Source: Hemibagrus wyckioides
Taxonomy: Eukaryota; Chordata; Actinopteri; Siluriformes; Bagridae
NCBI RefSeq assembly: GCF_019097595.1
Contig: NC_080717.1
Span: forward strand, 3,666,001-3,730,000
Direction of reading: 5' to 3'
DNA: 64,000 nucleotides
The notes beneath the pieces are model-generated. The model did not search any database and was not told the DNA's origin. It worked only from the letters and a program-made list of their open reading frames with translations. Numbering within the stretch: the stretch's first letter is position 1; each line of letters begins with the position of its first letter. Shown in pieces: positions 50,411 to 60,666 of this stretch. The translations under genes and the position numbers were made by a program.

Positions 50411-50767
50411 ACAGAGGTAAAAGATCTGGCATCGATGTTTCTATTTATTTTCTCTTTATCAGAACTCTCATCAGTTCAGAGTCTATGGTTCTAGTAAAAT
50501 GTGGTATTGCTCACAGTCACTTCAAATTTTTAATAATAAGCCCCCAAATAATTACACCATGTACCATGTGCTTATGACACTTTGTTCTATAGGCCTATGT
50601 TAAAAAAGGATAATGCTTTTTGTTTAATTAGTGGCATATGACTGAGGTAAATGATGACATGTGGCATCAGTCTATTGTGTCAGGGCTTTAGTTGATATAC
50701 AGTATTTTGCCTATTCTAATCATATTTGTGAAATATATTTGAAATTCATACAATGTGTATGCGATTA

Positions 50768-50773
50768 AGAATA

Positions 50774-50836
<63 letters not shown>

Positions 50837-50838
50837 CA
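50768..50838 (+). repeat. (AAAG)n microsatellite
   Basis: A tract of AAAG units on the 3' side of gene F. Equivalent tracts lie at 47,787 (E), 53,310 (G) and 54,932, so the tract is part of the ancestral NITR unit. Confidence 0.95.
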
Positions 50839-51066
50839 ACTGGCTACATATTTATTGCATTAAAATCAATAAATACAAACAGGGTTATAAACAAAGTGCA
50901 GATTCAATGCATTTTTATCTTTATTCAGTTATATATACAGTACAAATAAAAAGGTATACATTTTTCATGTAAAAAGAACAGAGAAACAGAAATTAAATCT
51001 CTGGCATGCTGTGGCTCAGCTTATAACACTATGTGTTCCAGGCAATTAACGTTATATAATGTAGTT

Positions 51067-52498
51067 TTATTTCACAGTGGAGTACACACATTCATCTACT
51101 TTTGTGATTTTCTCAGCTTTGGCTTTCCTTTTGGAGAATTTCAGTGCTGCATAATTCAGAGTTTCAGCTTCAGATTCCTGGAGAAAAACAAATCTAACAT
51201 TATTCTGCAAAACTAAACAAACTGACTGTTTACATCAGATATATGTAAATGTAACAGCACATAAAGATCAGTTTCTTTTTTCTTGACTACAGATTTAATC
51301 ATACAGTACACTATACATGCTTTACTTAATTCATACAGTCAACAGCAGAAAGTATCTGAACATGTACCTGCCTCATTCCTGGAGACTCTTCTACAGAAGC
51401 ATTGACTATCAATACAGAAACACACATATTAGCTTCTTTTTGTTGTTTTCATTTTCTCAGAAATATATTTGTACTGAAATAATTATTATCTGATGATAAA
51501 AGCACTTACTTTTATCACATTCTCTTTTCCTCAGTATGAAATAAGTGAGAAAGAATATCAAAAGTGCGCACAAACCCAAAGCCATTCCCAAACTGATCAC
51601 TGTCCAATGTAGAGATCTGATCAATCCTGATTCTGTTATTTCACCACATTATATTTATTTTAATACAAATTATTAGGCAAATTATGCTTCATGAATTATA
51701 AGGAAAATTAATTAATACTGAATTATGAGGCATCTTACCTGTGTTCTCTTGTGTGTTCATGTTAGTGTTGTTTCCATGCAGTGTTGGTTCACCCTCCACT
51801 GAATTATCACTGAGAGCTGGTTTAGATGTTTCTGATGCAATAGTAACATGCTCATTTATAAACATTTTCATGATTCACATACTGAAGTCTTACTGAAGAA
51901 ATCATTTCACTCTATTAAATAGACTTCAGTAGATTAATCAAATTTTGTGCGTATTCTACCTTTAATTTTTAAATAAGTCCCACTTCCAAACACACTGTAT
52001 GGTGATATGATGGCACAGTAGTACGTGGCTTCATCAGACTGGATGATGTTAGAAATGTTCATATTGAAGCAGTTTAAAGAGCTCTGTAATTGAAAACGAA
52101 GATTTTGGAATCCATTGAAAAATGTGACTTCATCAGGTTCATGCCCACTGCTCATAATCCGAGGCTGTTTCCCGTTTGGTTGCTTATACCAAATAACTAC
52201 CCCAACATTGTCTCCAAAAACACAGCAGGGTAGAGTAGCCGAGTCACCGACATTCACACAGAGAACTTCATCTGCCTGATAAACTCCTGGCTCTGTGACG
52301 GAACCTGAAAAATTCCTGCGAAGTTCGACTGTATCTAGAAAAGCCAATGCATGAATTAGTTAAATTTAAAGTAATTGTGTGACATTTTGAAATTATTACA
52401 TAGTAGCAGTATTCTAAATATGTTAAAATTATGGAAAAAAATGTATAATACTTACATATACAGCAGAAGATTAAAATGAAAACAGAGAAACGAGCCAT
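51067..52498 (-). CDS. nitr: NITR gene F: single-V inhibitory-type receptor
   Basis: Exons in coding order: 52,456-52,498, 51,960-52,334, 51,739-51,831, 51,510-51,632, 51,368-51,390, 51,067-51,177 (255 aa). It is a near-copy of gene E shifted by 2,555 bases; the V and stalk exons differ by very few bases. Residues 1-14 signal peptide, 15-139 V domain (LPCCVFGDNVG, YYCAIISPYSVFGSGTYL), 140-170 stalk, 171-211 transmembrane and basic stop (ILRKRECDK), tail with ITIM LNYAAL (Y228) and a distal CVYSTVK. The distal motif has Cys at -2, so it is only ITIM-like. Its single last exon is like that of gene I and unlike the duplicated pair of E. Confidence 0.88.
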
Positions 52499-52529
52499 CT
52501 TATGTACTCACACTAAACAGAGTGCATAA

Positions 52530-52605
52530 GGAAGAGCGGTTTGTATTTATATTATAGGCGGCCTTTACTGAGCATGCCCTAAACTAAGGCATGTGATTGG
52601 TTGTA
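52530..52605 (-). promoter_or_regulatory. Putative NITR F promoter
   Basis: Copy of the gene E promoter block: reverse-strand CCAATCACATG, GCATGCTCAGTAAAGGCCGC and CTATAATATAAATAC. Confidence 0.55.
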
Positions 52606-53307
52606 ATATAGTCGGAAAAAAATGACAGCCCATGTAGTGTTGTTGTCCACCCACATCACAACCACATTTCCATATTTGTGTTGTTCTGTCAGTGCAAAAT
52701 ATCATGGTATCACTGTGAAAAAATGAGTCTATAAACAACTAAGAGAGAAAGAGCTAATAGAGTGGAGAGAGACACAAACACAAATGAGAGAGAAATGGAC
52801 AGAGACAGTTGTGTTTATTCTCTCTGGGTATCATTAAAATCAGAACTGTCATCAGTTCATACGGACCTGATTAAAAATAAACCCAAAAAGAATTACACCA
52901 TGATTCATGTGCTCATGGCAATTTGTTCTTTAGAAAGAAGCTGTTTGGATGGCATGGATGTTTCTATTTATTTTCTTTTTATCAGAACTCTCATCAGTTC
53001 AGAGTCTATGGTTCTAGTAAAATGTGGTATTGCTCACAGCCACTTTAAATTGTCACTTCAAATTTTTAATAATAAGCACCCAAATAATTACACCATGTAC
53101 CATGTGCTTATGACACTTTGTTCTATAGGCCTATGTTAAAATAAAGGATAATGCTTTTTGTTTAATTAGTGGCATATGACTGAGGTAAATGATGACGTGC
53201 GGAAACAGTCTATTGTGTCAGTGCTTTAATTCATATACAGTATTTTGCGTATTCTAATCATATTTGTGACCTACAAATAAAATTCAAACAATGTGTATGT
53301 GATTAAG

Positions 53308-53311
53308 AAAA

Positions 53312-53351
<40 letters not shown>

Positions 53352-53353
53352 AG
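53308..53353 (+). repeat. (AAAG)n microsatellite
   Basis: Equivalent of the tracts at 47,787 and 50,768, on the 3' side of pseudogene G. Confidence 0.9.
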
Positions 53354-53417
53354 GCAACTGGCTACAGCACATATTTCATATTTATTGCAATAAAATCAAT
53401 AAATACAAAAAGGGTCA

Positions 53418-53448
53418 AGAACAAAGTGCATCTTTATTCGGTTATACA

Positions 53449-53518
<70 letters not shown>

Positions 53519-53584
53519 TGTATACCCAAATAAAGATCCACTTTGTTCTTGAAAAAATGAAAAATATATGCTTTTTTATTTGTA

Positions 53585-53666
<82 letters not shown>

Positions 53667-53697
53667 TACAAATAAAAAAGCATATATTTTTCATGTA
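53418..53697. repeat. Two side-by-side inverted repeats, each with an (AT)n centre
   Basis: The arm at 53,418-53,449 (ACAAAGTGCATCTTTATTCG) is mirrored at about 53,518-53,552 (CAAATAAAGATCCACTTTGT). The arm at 53,553-53,587 (ATATATGCTTTTTTATTTGT) is mirrored at 53,662-53,697 (ACAAATAAAAAAGCATATAT). Each pair surrounds about 70 bases of (AT)n. The matching place near gene F (about 50,895-50,975) has only the two outer arms joined directly. Long Tyr-Ile repeat ORFs here are artefacts. Confidence 0.85.
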
Positions 53698-53795
53698 AAA
53701 AAAGAACAGAGAAACAGAAATAAAGGCTCTGGCATGCTGTGGCTCAGCTTATAACACTATGTGTTCCAGGCAATTAACATTATATAATGTAGTGT

Positions 53796-54489
53796 TGTTT
53801 CTATGCACTGTTGGTTCACACACCACTGAATTATCACTCAGAGCTGGTTTAGATGTTTCTGATGCAATAGTAACATTCTCACTTTTAAATATTTATCATG
53901 ATTTACTAAAAGTGTTGTTGAAGAAAACAAGGCTATCATTTCACTTCATTAAGTAGACTACAGTAGATTAATTAAATTTAGTTCAAATTCTACCTTTAAT
54001 TTTTAAATAAGTCCCACTTCCAAAGATCGCGTATGGTTTCATGATGGCACAGTAGTACATGGCTTCATCAGACTGGATGATGTTAGAAATGGAAAATAGA
54101 AATCTGCTCATAATCCGGGGCTGTTTCCTGTTTGGTTGATTATACCAAATAACTCGACCAAAATCTTTTCCAAAAACACTGCAGGGTAGAGTAGACGAGT
54201 CACTGACATTCACACAGAGAACTTTATCAGCCTGATATACTTCTGGCTCTGTGATGGAAACTGAAAATTTTATGTGAAGTTAAACTGTGGCTTGAAAAAC
54301 CAATGTATGAGTTAAAATTAATCCTTATCCATCAGAAGTTAATAAACAATTTTTACATTGAATTTATTTTAAAATATAATGATCTGATAATTAGAAATTA
54401 TTACATAGTAGCAGTATCCTAAACATGTTAAAATTATGAAATGAAAATGTACATTACTTACTACTAATGAAAATGGAGAAACGAGCCAT
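53796..54489 (-). pseudogene. nitr: NITR pseudogene G: single-V copy lacking membrane and tail exons
   Basis: The signal-peptide exon (54,462-54,489) starts MARFSIFIS but has lost about 16 bases of its hydrophobic core compared with E and F. The V exon (53,994-54,290) is 78 bases shorter than in E/F, missing the strand between PRIMS and SISNIIQSDEAMYYC. It still ends in FGSGTYLKI, but an in-frame stop follows the acceptor (ACAGTTTAACTTC). Part of the stalk exon remains (53,796-53,858). The transmembrane and both cytoplasmic exons are gone: at about 53,790-53,800 sequence from just after the last exon of an F-like copy (TTATATAATGTAGT) joins straight into the stalk exon (GTTGTTTC). Confidence 0.85.
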
Positions 54490-54524
54490 CTTATGTATTC
54501 ACACTAAACAGAGTGCATAAGGCA

Positions 54525-54592
54525 GAGCGGTTTGTATTTATTCAGGCTTTACTGAGCATGCCCTAAACTAAGACATGTGATTGGTTCTTTTA
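54525..54592 (-). promoter_or_regulatory. Remnant NITR G promoter
   Basis: Reverse-strand CCAATCACATGTCTTAGTTT and GGGCATGCTCAGTAAAGCC are kept, but the TATA-side segment is shorter (AATAAATACAAACC) than in E, F and I. Confidence 0.45.
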
Positions 54593-54931
54593 AAGAAAGA
54601 AAAAAATGCCAGCCCATACAGTATTGTCATCCACCCACGTCCCACTCACATTTCCATATTTGTGTTGTTCTGTCAGTGCAATATATCACAACATCGCTGT
54701 TGTGATGGAAGAAAAAATGAGTCAATAACCAACTAAGAGACAATGTAAGTGCTTTTAGAGTAGAGACAGATACAAACACAGATGAAAGACCAGTGGACAG
54801 AGATGTTTAGATGTTTGTGTTTGTCCTCTCCGAGTCAAATTTAAATCAGAACTCTCATCAGTTTACATGTTATATGATTAATTAGCCCAAAAAGACACAA
54901 TGTATTCTTTGCTTATGCCAATTTGTTCTTG

Positions 54932-54972
<41 letters not shown>

Positions 54973-54973
<1 letters not shown>

Positions 54974-57260
54974 TCCAGGATGGCATGGATTATGTAGGCA
55001 GGTGCTCTCTTGATTTCAAGTAATAATAAAATAATAATACATTTTATTTGTGGGCGGCTTACAATCTCTTAAGGTCATCTTACAAAAAATACATTTAAAA
55101 CACAGAATAATATAAATAAAAATAATATAAAAACATACAAATAGACAACAGAATAATGGAATAAAATATTTAAAAAATAAAGTAATAAAAGAAGACAATG
55201 AACAAGTTCAGATATAAAATGCAATTCTAAACATGTATTTTTGAGTCTGGATTTAAAGGTTGTCAGAGAGTCTATACTTCTGATGTCAGCAGGAAGACTG
55301 TTCCAAAGGCGGGGTGCAGAGCAACTAAATGCTCTAAGCCCCATGGTGGACAGTCAAGCTGCTGGTGTGGTGAGCTGGTTAGCAGAAGAGGATCTGAGTG
55401 TACAGGAGGGTGTGTATAATTGGAGAAGGTCAGACAGATATGGTGGAGCAAGATTATGAAGAAACTTGAAAATGTGGACTAAAATGGCAGTACTGTGCTG
55501 TGTCAAGATTGGGTGGAGGGGAAGGAAGAACAATGGAATTGTCAATATTTAATAAAACTTTGGCTAAGGTGGACTTAGAGCCAATAAGTAGGACTTCTGT
55601 TTTATTGGTATTCATTTGAAGAAAGTTGCAAGAAAACCAAGACTTAATTTCTTTAAACAGGCTGAAAGAACAGCGGGAGGAAGCGTGAAAGTAGGCTTTG
55701 TAGACAGGTAGAGCTGTGTATCATCCGCATAAGAATGAAAATTAATATTGTGTTTACAAAAGATATTGCCAATAGGAAGGAGATAGATGATAAATAAAAG
55801 GGGTCCTAGCACAGAACCTTGGGGAACACCTCTAGTAACAGGAGATGATTGAGATCTAAAATTGCTGAACAAACTCTGAACGGTGGGAAAGATATGATTT
55901 AAACCAGTCATGCTTAAATGAGTAAGAAACGTGGCAAATTAATTTAGAAAGTCAGTGTTCAGCTTAGGTGGGCGATATATAGTAGCAACAATGATAGGGT
56001 GAAAAGTTGGTCCTGTCAGTCTAGATACTATGGTTTCAAATGAGGGAAACACCAGTACTGACACAGACGAGACTTTTCCCTTCCACAGGGGCGGGGTTGA
56101 CAGATGTAAACAAACCCAGGAGTAGTAGATTCATTCAATTGTGAAAAGTCATTAGGCTGTTGCCAAGTTTCAGTCAAACACAAAAAGTCAAGTTCATCGT
56201 CCATCAGGAGATCTTGCACAACATGTTAAATAGGCCACAGTTGGTATTGTTGTTGTCGTGTTGACAGTGTCATTAGCTGACCTGGCTAGGCTACCTAAAA
56301 CACAGTGGTTAACTTCCTAAACGCGCCTCCAGAGAGCAGCAGCAGCTAACAGCTCCAGCGTTCACTCAACCGGAAACCGGAAAATGGCACAGTAACGGTG
56401 GCATTATTGGGGTCAGGGGGTCGTGGGCTGGCTTGAGAAGGGAGACATGGAAGGAGAGTGAGATGCAATAGTTGGAGATGGGGGGGGTTGAAGACGATAA
56501 GTAACTGGATTGACTTAGCATAAAATCTTCAAGGGCCCAATGTACCTGGGAATGAGTTTATGACATGGTAATATTAGTTTACATTTCTCGGTGGTGAGCC
56601 ATACGCTTTGTCCAGGAAAGTTAGTAAGTTCTGCAAATATTCAGCCCAGGGAGGGCACTCACTCCACAATTGTTGTTCTTCGCTGCAGTATGGGTAAGAG
56701 TAGTAGGATGACTGTGTGCCCATACAACTGGGAAGGTCTGTGATAAAATCTACTGCTATGTGGGACCATTGATGTCACAATATCGGGAGGGGTTTAAGGA
56801 AAACAGAGGGTAATTGACTGTGATTATGTGTGTCTTGGACTATACACAGATGCTGCAGGCTAAGACATAATTCTTAACACCCCATGACACTGTGGACCAC
56901 CAGAAAGTGTTCTATATAAGTCTAGTTTTCTTGTGGAAACCTGGATGGGTAGAACTGGGGTGGTGTGTACCCTCTGAATAGCTGCCTTTGGGGTGCACAT
57001 ACTTTTTCATGAGTGGACACTTAGGAGTGGGCTTCTGTTTGAGCTTGTTGGATTTCCTCTATGAGGTCCCATTTCACCATTACTATGATGAAGGAAAGTG
57101 GCAGTATGGCTTCTGAGATTAACGTTTGGTGTGTAGGGTGATGATGGTGGGATAGTGGATCCAGCTTGGTACACCTGGGGATGTGCCGCATGTTTGTCAG
57201 GGTGGTTCCTGTGAAAATCATCAGTAAGCATGGGGACTAGGATGTCATGGGAGTTAAGCC
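54973..57260 (-). mobile_element. Ty3/gypsy-like retrotransposon relic, copy 1, split by a LINE
   Basis: The piece at 54,973-55,018 (GTCCAGGATGGCATGGATTA) and the piece from about 56,396 onward match consecutive parts of copy 2 (57,280-58,135). They were one element interrupted by the L2-like LINE at 55,019-56,395. The reverse strand of copy 2 shows what it encoded (integrase and chromodomain). Stops and frameshifts are frequent; it is dead. Confidence 0.65.
55019..56395 (-). mobile_element. L2-like LINE relic, nested inside the gypsy copy
   Basis: Reverse-strand coding pieces, in order: an endonuclease fragment (LDFLCLTETWQQPNDFSQLN), the reverse-transcriptase core ([35 protein letters not shown] with the catalytic Y-A-D-D) and the C-terminal end (HNLAPPYLSDLL, LRAFSCSAPRLWNSLPADIR). 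Between them the frame is broken and stretches are missing. The 3' end is an A/T-rich tail at about 55,019-55,050. The APRLWNSLP end is typical of L2-type LINEs. Confidence 0.8.
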
Positions 57261-57279
57261 AGGATCATTCCCCTGGGCC

Positions 57280-58135
57280 TTAACCTTCCCAACTAACTAA
57301 GTACTGGAGCCAGCTTCTCCTCTGATCAAAGTCCAGTATGGCATGGACTACATAGACAGGTGCTCTCTTAATTTCAAGGGGAGGTGGCAGAGTAATGGCA
57401 GCACTGTGCTCTGGGATGGCTTGAGGAGGGAGACATGGAAGGAGCATGAGATGCAATAGTTGGGGTGGAGTTGGAGACGATAAGCAACCGGGTTGAATTA
57501 GTGTAAAATCTTGAAGGGCCCGATGTACCTGGGACTGAGGTTTTGACGTGGTAATATTGGTTTTTGGTTCTTGGTAAAGAGCCATACCCTTTGTCAAGGG
57601 AAGGGTGTGAGGCCAGTCAATAATTAGTTAGCGAGTTTGGTACATATTCAGCCCAGGGAATGTAATCATTCCACAATTGTTGTTCCTTGCTGAAGTATGA
57701 GTATGAGTTGCAGCCTAGTTTTTGGTTGAAGTGCTCTGCTTGACCATTGGATTGGGGTTGTACCCTGAGGTTATGCTGATGTTTAAACCGAGATGCTTGC
57801 ATAACGCCTCCACACCCTTGACGTGAACTAGGTTCACTGGTCCTATATGATTTTCTTGAAGGCTGAAATTATGAAAGATACAGTAAAATATTGCCATTGC
57901 TGTCTCTATTGCTGTGGAAAGTCCCTTGAGGGGCACCAGTATGATGCCTGGATGGCTGGAACTGGTGGTGGTGTGTACCCACTGGATAGTTTCCTGCCTC
58001 AGGGGTCTAGGCCCATACTGTTTCATGGGTGGATCCTCAGGAGTGGGATACTCAGTCCTTTGAGCTCACTTGATTTCCTCCATGAGTTCCCATCTGAAAA
58101 AGTCCCCCGCCAGTGTGGTTCCCTGTTTACCTGAC
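57280..58135 (-). mobile_element. Ty3/gypsy-like retrotransposon relic, copy 2 (integrase and chromodomain)
   Basis: The reverse strand shows the integrase core end ([11 protein letters not shown]; in another frame [19 protein letters not shown], matching the usual Q-S-N-G-Q-x-E-x-x-N) and a chromodomain-like end ([26 protein letters not shown]). These are hallmarks of chromodomain-bearing gypsy elements. The frame is shifted several times. No long terminal repeats were recognised. Confidence 0.72.
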
Positions 58136-58139
58136 AAGG

Positions 58140-58978
58140 TGAGGAGTCAGTATCGCAGCTGCAGAGCCAGCACTAAGCTAAAGGCTAAGCAGCTAGTGTA
58201 GAAGTGGCGATATAAGTCTTTGGTTCCTTCTGTAATCATGGGAAATGTGCACTAACGTGGAGCTACCCAACTTCAGCACGGTCAGGGCGGACAGAGACAC
58301 TAAAGCCTGCACCACACTTCTGCTGTCAATCTACCCAGTGAGACCAACTGTATCACAGAGGAGGAGAGCTGAGGAGGCTTCGTCCCAGCAAAGCTGCTGG
58401 TCCAGATGGAGTATCTCCATGACTACTGAAGGCCTGTGCAATGGAGCTGGGAGACCCTCTACAGTGCAACTTTAATCTGAGCCTGGACCAGAAAAGGGTC
58501 CTGCATCATCCCAGTCCCAAAGAAACCATGCACTGGAGAGCTGAATGACTTCAGGCCAGTCACCCTGATGTCTCACATAATGAAGACCATGGAGCGGGTG
58601 CTGCTACATCACATTAGGCCACAGATCCGCTACACCCTCAACCCTCTGCAATTTGCATACCAGGAGAAGGTGGAACTGGAGAATGCCATTACCTACATCT
58701 TACACAGATCCCTCTCTCACCTGGACAGTGGCAGAGGGGCTGTGAGAATAAAATTTTTGGACTTCTCCAGTGCCTTCAACACCATCCAGCCACTGCTCCT
58801 CAAAGATAAATTAACAGAGATGGGAGTAAGCTCACACCTGGTCACATGGATCACAAACCTGACAGGCAGACTGGGGGATTTGCACTGTGGTCAGCAGTAC
58901 GGGAGCACCAAAAGAGACTGTGCTCTCTCCGGTCCTGTTCACCCTGTACACATCAGACTTTCAGTAAAAGTCACTTAA
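58140..58978 (+). mobile_element. LINE reverse-transcriptase relic
   Basis: The plus strand encodes broken RT segments: a K-A-A-G-P-D-G-V motif near 58,390-58,420 in a frame with stops, then an open stretch from 58,568 (MERVLLHHIRPQIRYTLNPL, QFAYQEKVELENAI, RIKFLDFSSAFNTIQPLLL). The F-A-Y and D-F-S-S-A-F-N-T-I motifs belong to the palm of fish non-LTR RTs. The catalytic Y-x-D-D part is missing. It differs from the L2-like copy nearby. Confidence 0.75.
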
Positions 58979-58997
58979 AGTTACCAGCAGTGTAGTC

Positions 58998-59011
58998 CAT
59001 CATGTTGGTAT

Positions 59012-59054
<43 letters not shown>

Positions 59055-59056
59055 TT
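58998..59056 (+). repeat. (TTTA)n microsatellite
   Basis: About 15 units of TTTA immediately after the LINE relic, possibly grown from its tail. Confidence 0.9.
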
Positions 59057-59507
59057 TGGTGTTTGTTTATTTATTTGGGGTCTAAGACCAGCTTTGTGAA
59101 TTAAGTACTAAACTTTTCTGTTGGCACTTATTTTTTATTTATATTTTCTCAAATTGAGACCTCATTTGTTTGTAAGTTGCTGCTGGTGTTAAACACTGGG
59201 AAATATAGTCTTAGTTTTATCCTGTTTGCCATATGTTTCCTTTCTTCACAGAAGTCTGTTGACCAGGGCTCTTCAAATCCAGTCATCGCTGGCCAGTGTC
59301 CAGCACAATTTCAAATTCACCAACACCTTAACACAACCACTGTAGCTGGTAATTAGTTGAATGAGCTGGCTTGTCTGGATTTTGAAGATCCCTGCTGCAG
59401 ATAGTTTCACTTAAATATATTTACTTTATTTTTACATTATAGTTCTTTAAGTTAAATAAAATCATGGAAAGAATTTCGATGTGATTAAATGGCTTTCTTT
59501 CCCCATT

Positions 59508-59674
59508 AGTGATGATTGGAAGGTTGTGAGTTCGAATCCCAGAGCCACCAAGCTACCACTGATGGACCCATGAGCAAGGCCCTTAATGCTCAAATGTATA
59601 AAATGGAATAAAAAATCTAAGTTGCTCTGGATGAGGGTGTCTGCTAAAATGCCAGAAATGTAAATGCATTAGGC
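59508..59674 (+). repeat. tRNA-derived SINE, 5' truncated
   Basis: GAAGGTTGTGAGTTCGAATC (B-box region), GAGCAAGGCCCTTAATGCTC and the tail TTGCTCTGGATGAGGGTGTC TGCTAAAATGCC. The A-box end is missing. Confidence 0.75.
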
Positions 59675-59761
59675 AATTCTGTTGTGCCAACTAAATTTAC
59701 TTAAGGTTGGATCAACTTCATTTACAACTGTAAAAATTTTTTTACAGTTTAACTGTAAACT

Positions 59762-59965
59762 AAAAAAACATCCCACGTCCAAACACAGTGTATGGTTTCA
59801 CGATGGCACCTCTTTAAAAAAAGGTCGTAACAATTAGTACACAGGTTCATCAGACTGGCTGATGTCACTGGATCATACTGGAGCAGTTTGAAGAGTTGAA
59901 AAGGAAGATTTTGGAATTCATTAAAAATTCATTGAAAAATGTGTCTTCAGCAGGTTTATACACTG
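59762..59965 (-). pseudogene. nitr: NITR V-exon relic H
   Basis: The plus strand CAAACACAGTGTATGGTTTC, GATGGCAC, TTCATCAGACTGGCTGATGT, GGAGCAGTTTGAAGAG and AAGATTTTGGAATTCATT aligns with the V exon of E/F/I from the J-like end to the CDR2-like part. It has a ~20-base insertion after GATGGCAC and other small changes that break the frame. No signal, stalk, membrane or tail exon was found. Upstream sequence (about 59,995-60,290) matches the usual 5' flank of the unit. Confidence 0.7.
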
Positions 59966-60666
59966 TGCTATGTTTGTGTTTTGTTGGGTCTATTGTTTGA
60001 GTCTATAAACAACTAAGAGACAGATAAGTGGAGTTGAGAAAGATACAAACACACATGAAAGACAAATGAACAGAGAAATTTGTGTTTATTCTCTCCTTTC
60101 TCTCATCAAAACTCTCATCCATTCAGAGTCTATGGTTCTAGTAAAAGGTAATATTTCTACCCGCCACTTCAAATTGTGACTTATTAATAATAAGCCCAAA
60201 AATAATTACACCATGTACCATGTGCTTATGACACTTTTTTCTATAGGCCTATGTTTAAAAAAATGATAATGCTTTTTGTTTAATTAGTGGCATATGACTG
60301 AGGTAAATTATGACGTGTGGCATCAGTCTATTGTGTCAGGGCTTTAGTTAAAATATTTTGCCTATTCTAATCATATTTTTAACCTACATATGAAATCCAC
60401 ACAATGTGTCTGCTATTAAGAAAATAGACAATTGGCTACAACACATATTTCATATTTATTTTTTTAAATCAATAAATACAAATAAGGCCATGAACAAAAG
60501 TGAAGATTTAATGCATGTTTTATTTTTATTCAGTTAAATATATACAAATAAAAAGGTAGATATTTTTCATGTAAAAAGAACAGAGAAACAAATAAAAGCT
60601 CTGGCATGCTGTGGCTCAGCTTATAACACTATGCATTCTAGACAATTAACGTTATATAATGTAGTT

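Noticed and set aside
53293..53754. 153-codon ORF with long Tyr-Ile repeats and a reverse-strand partner
   Set aside because: It is the (AT)n tract and its inverted arms read in both directions; no domain.
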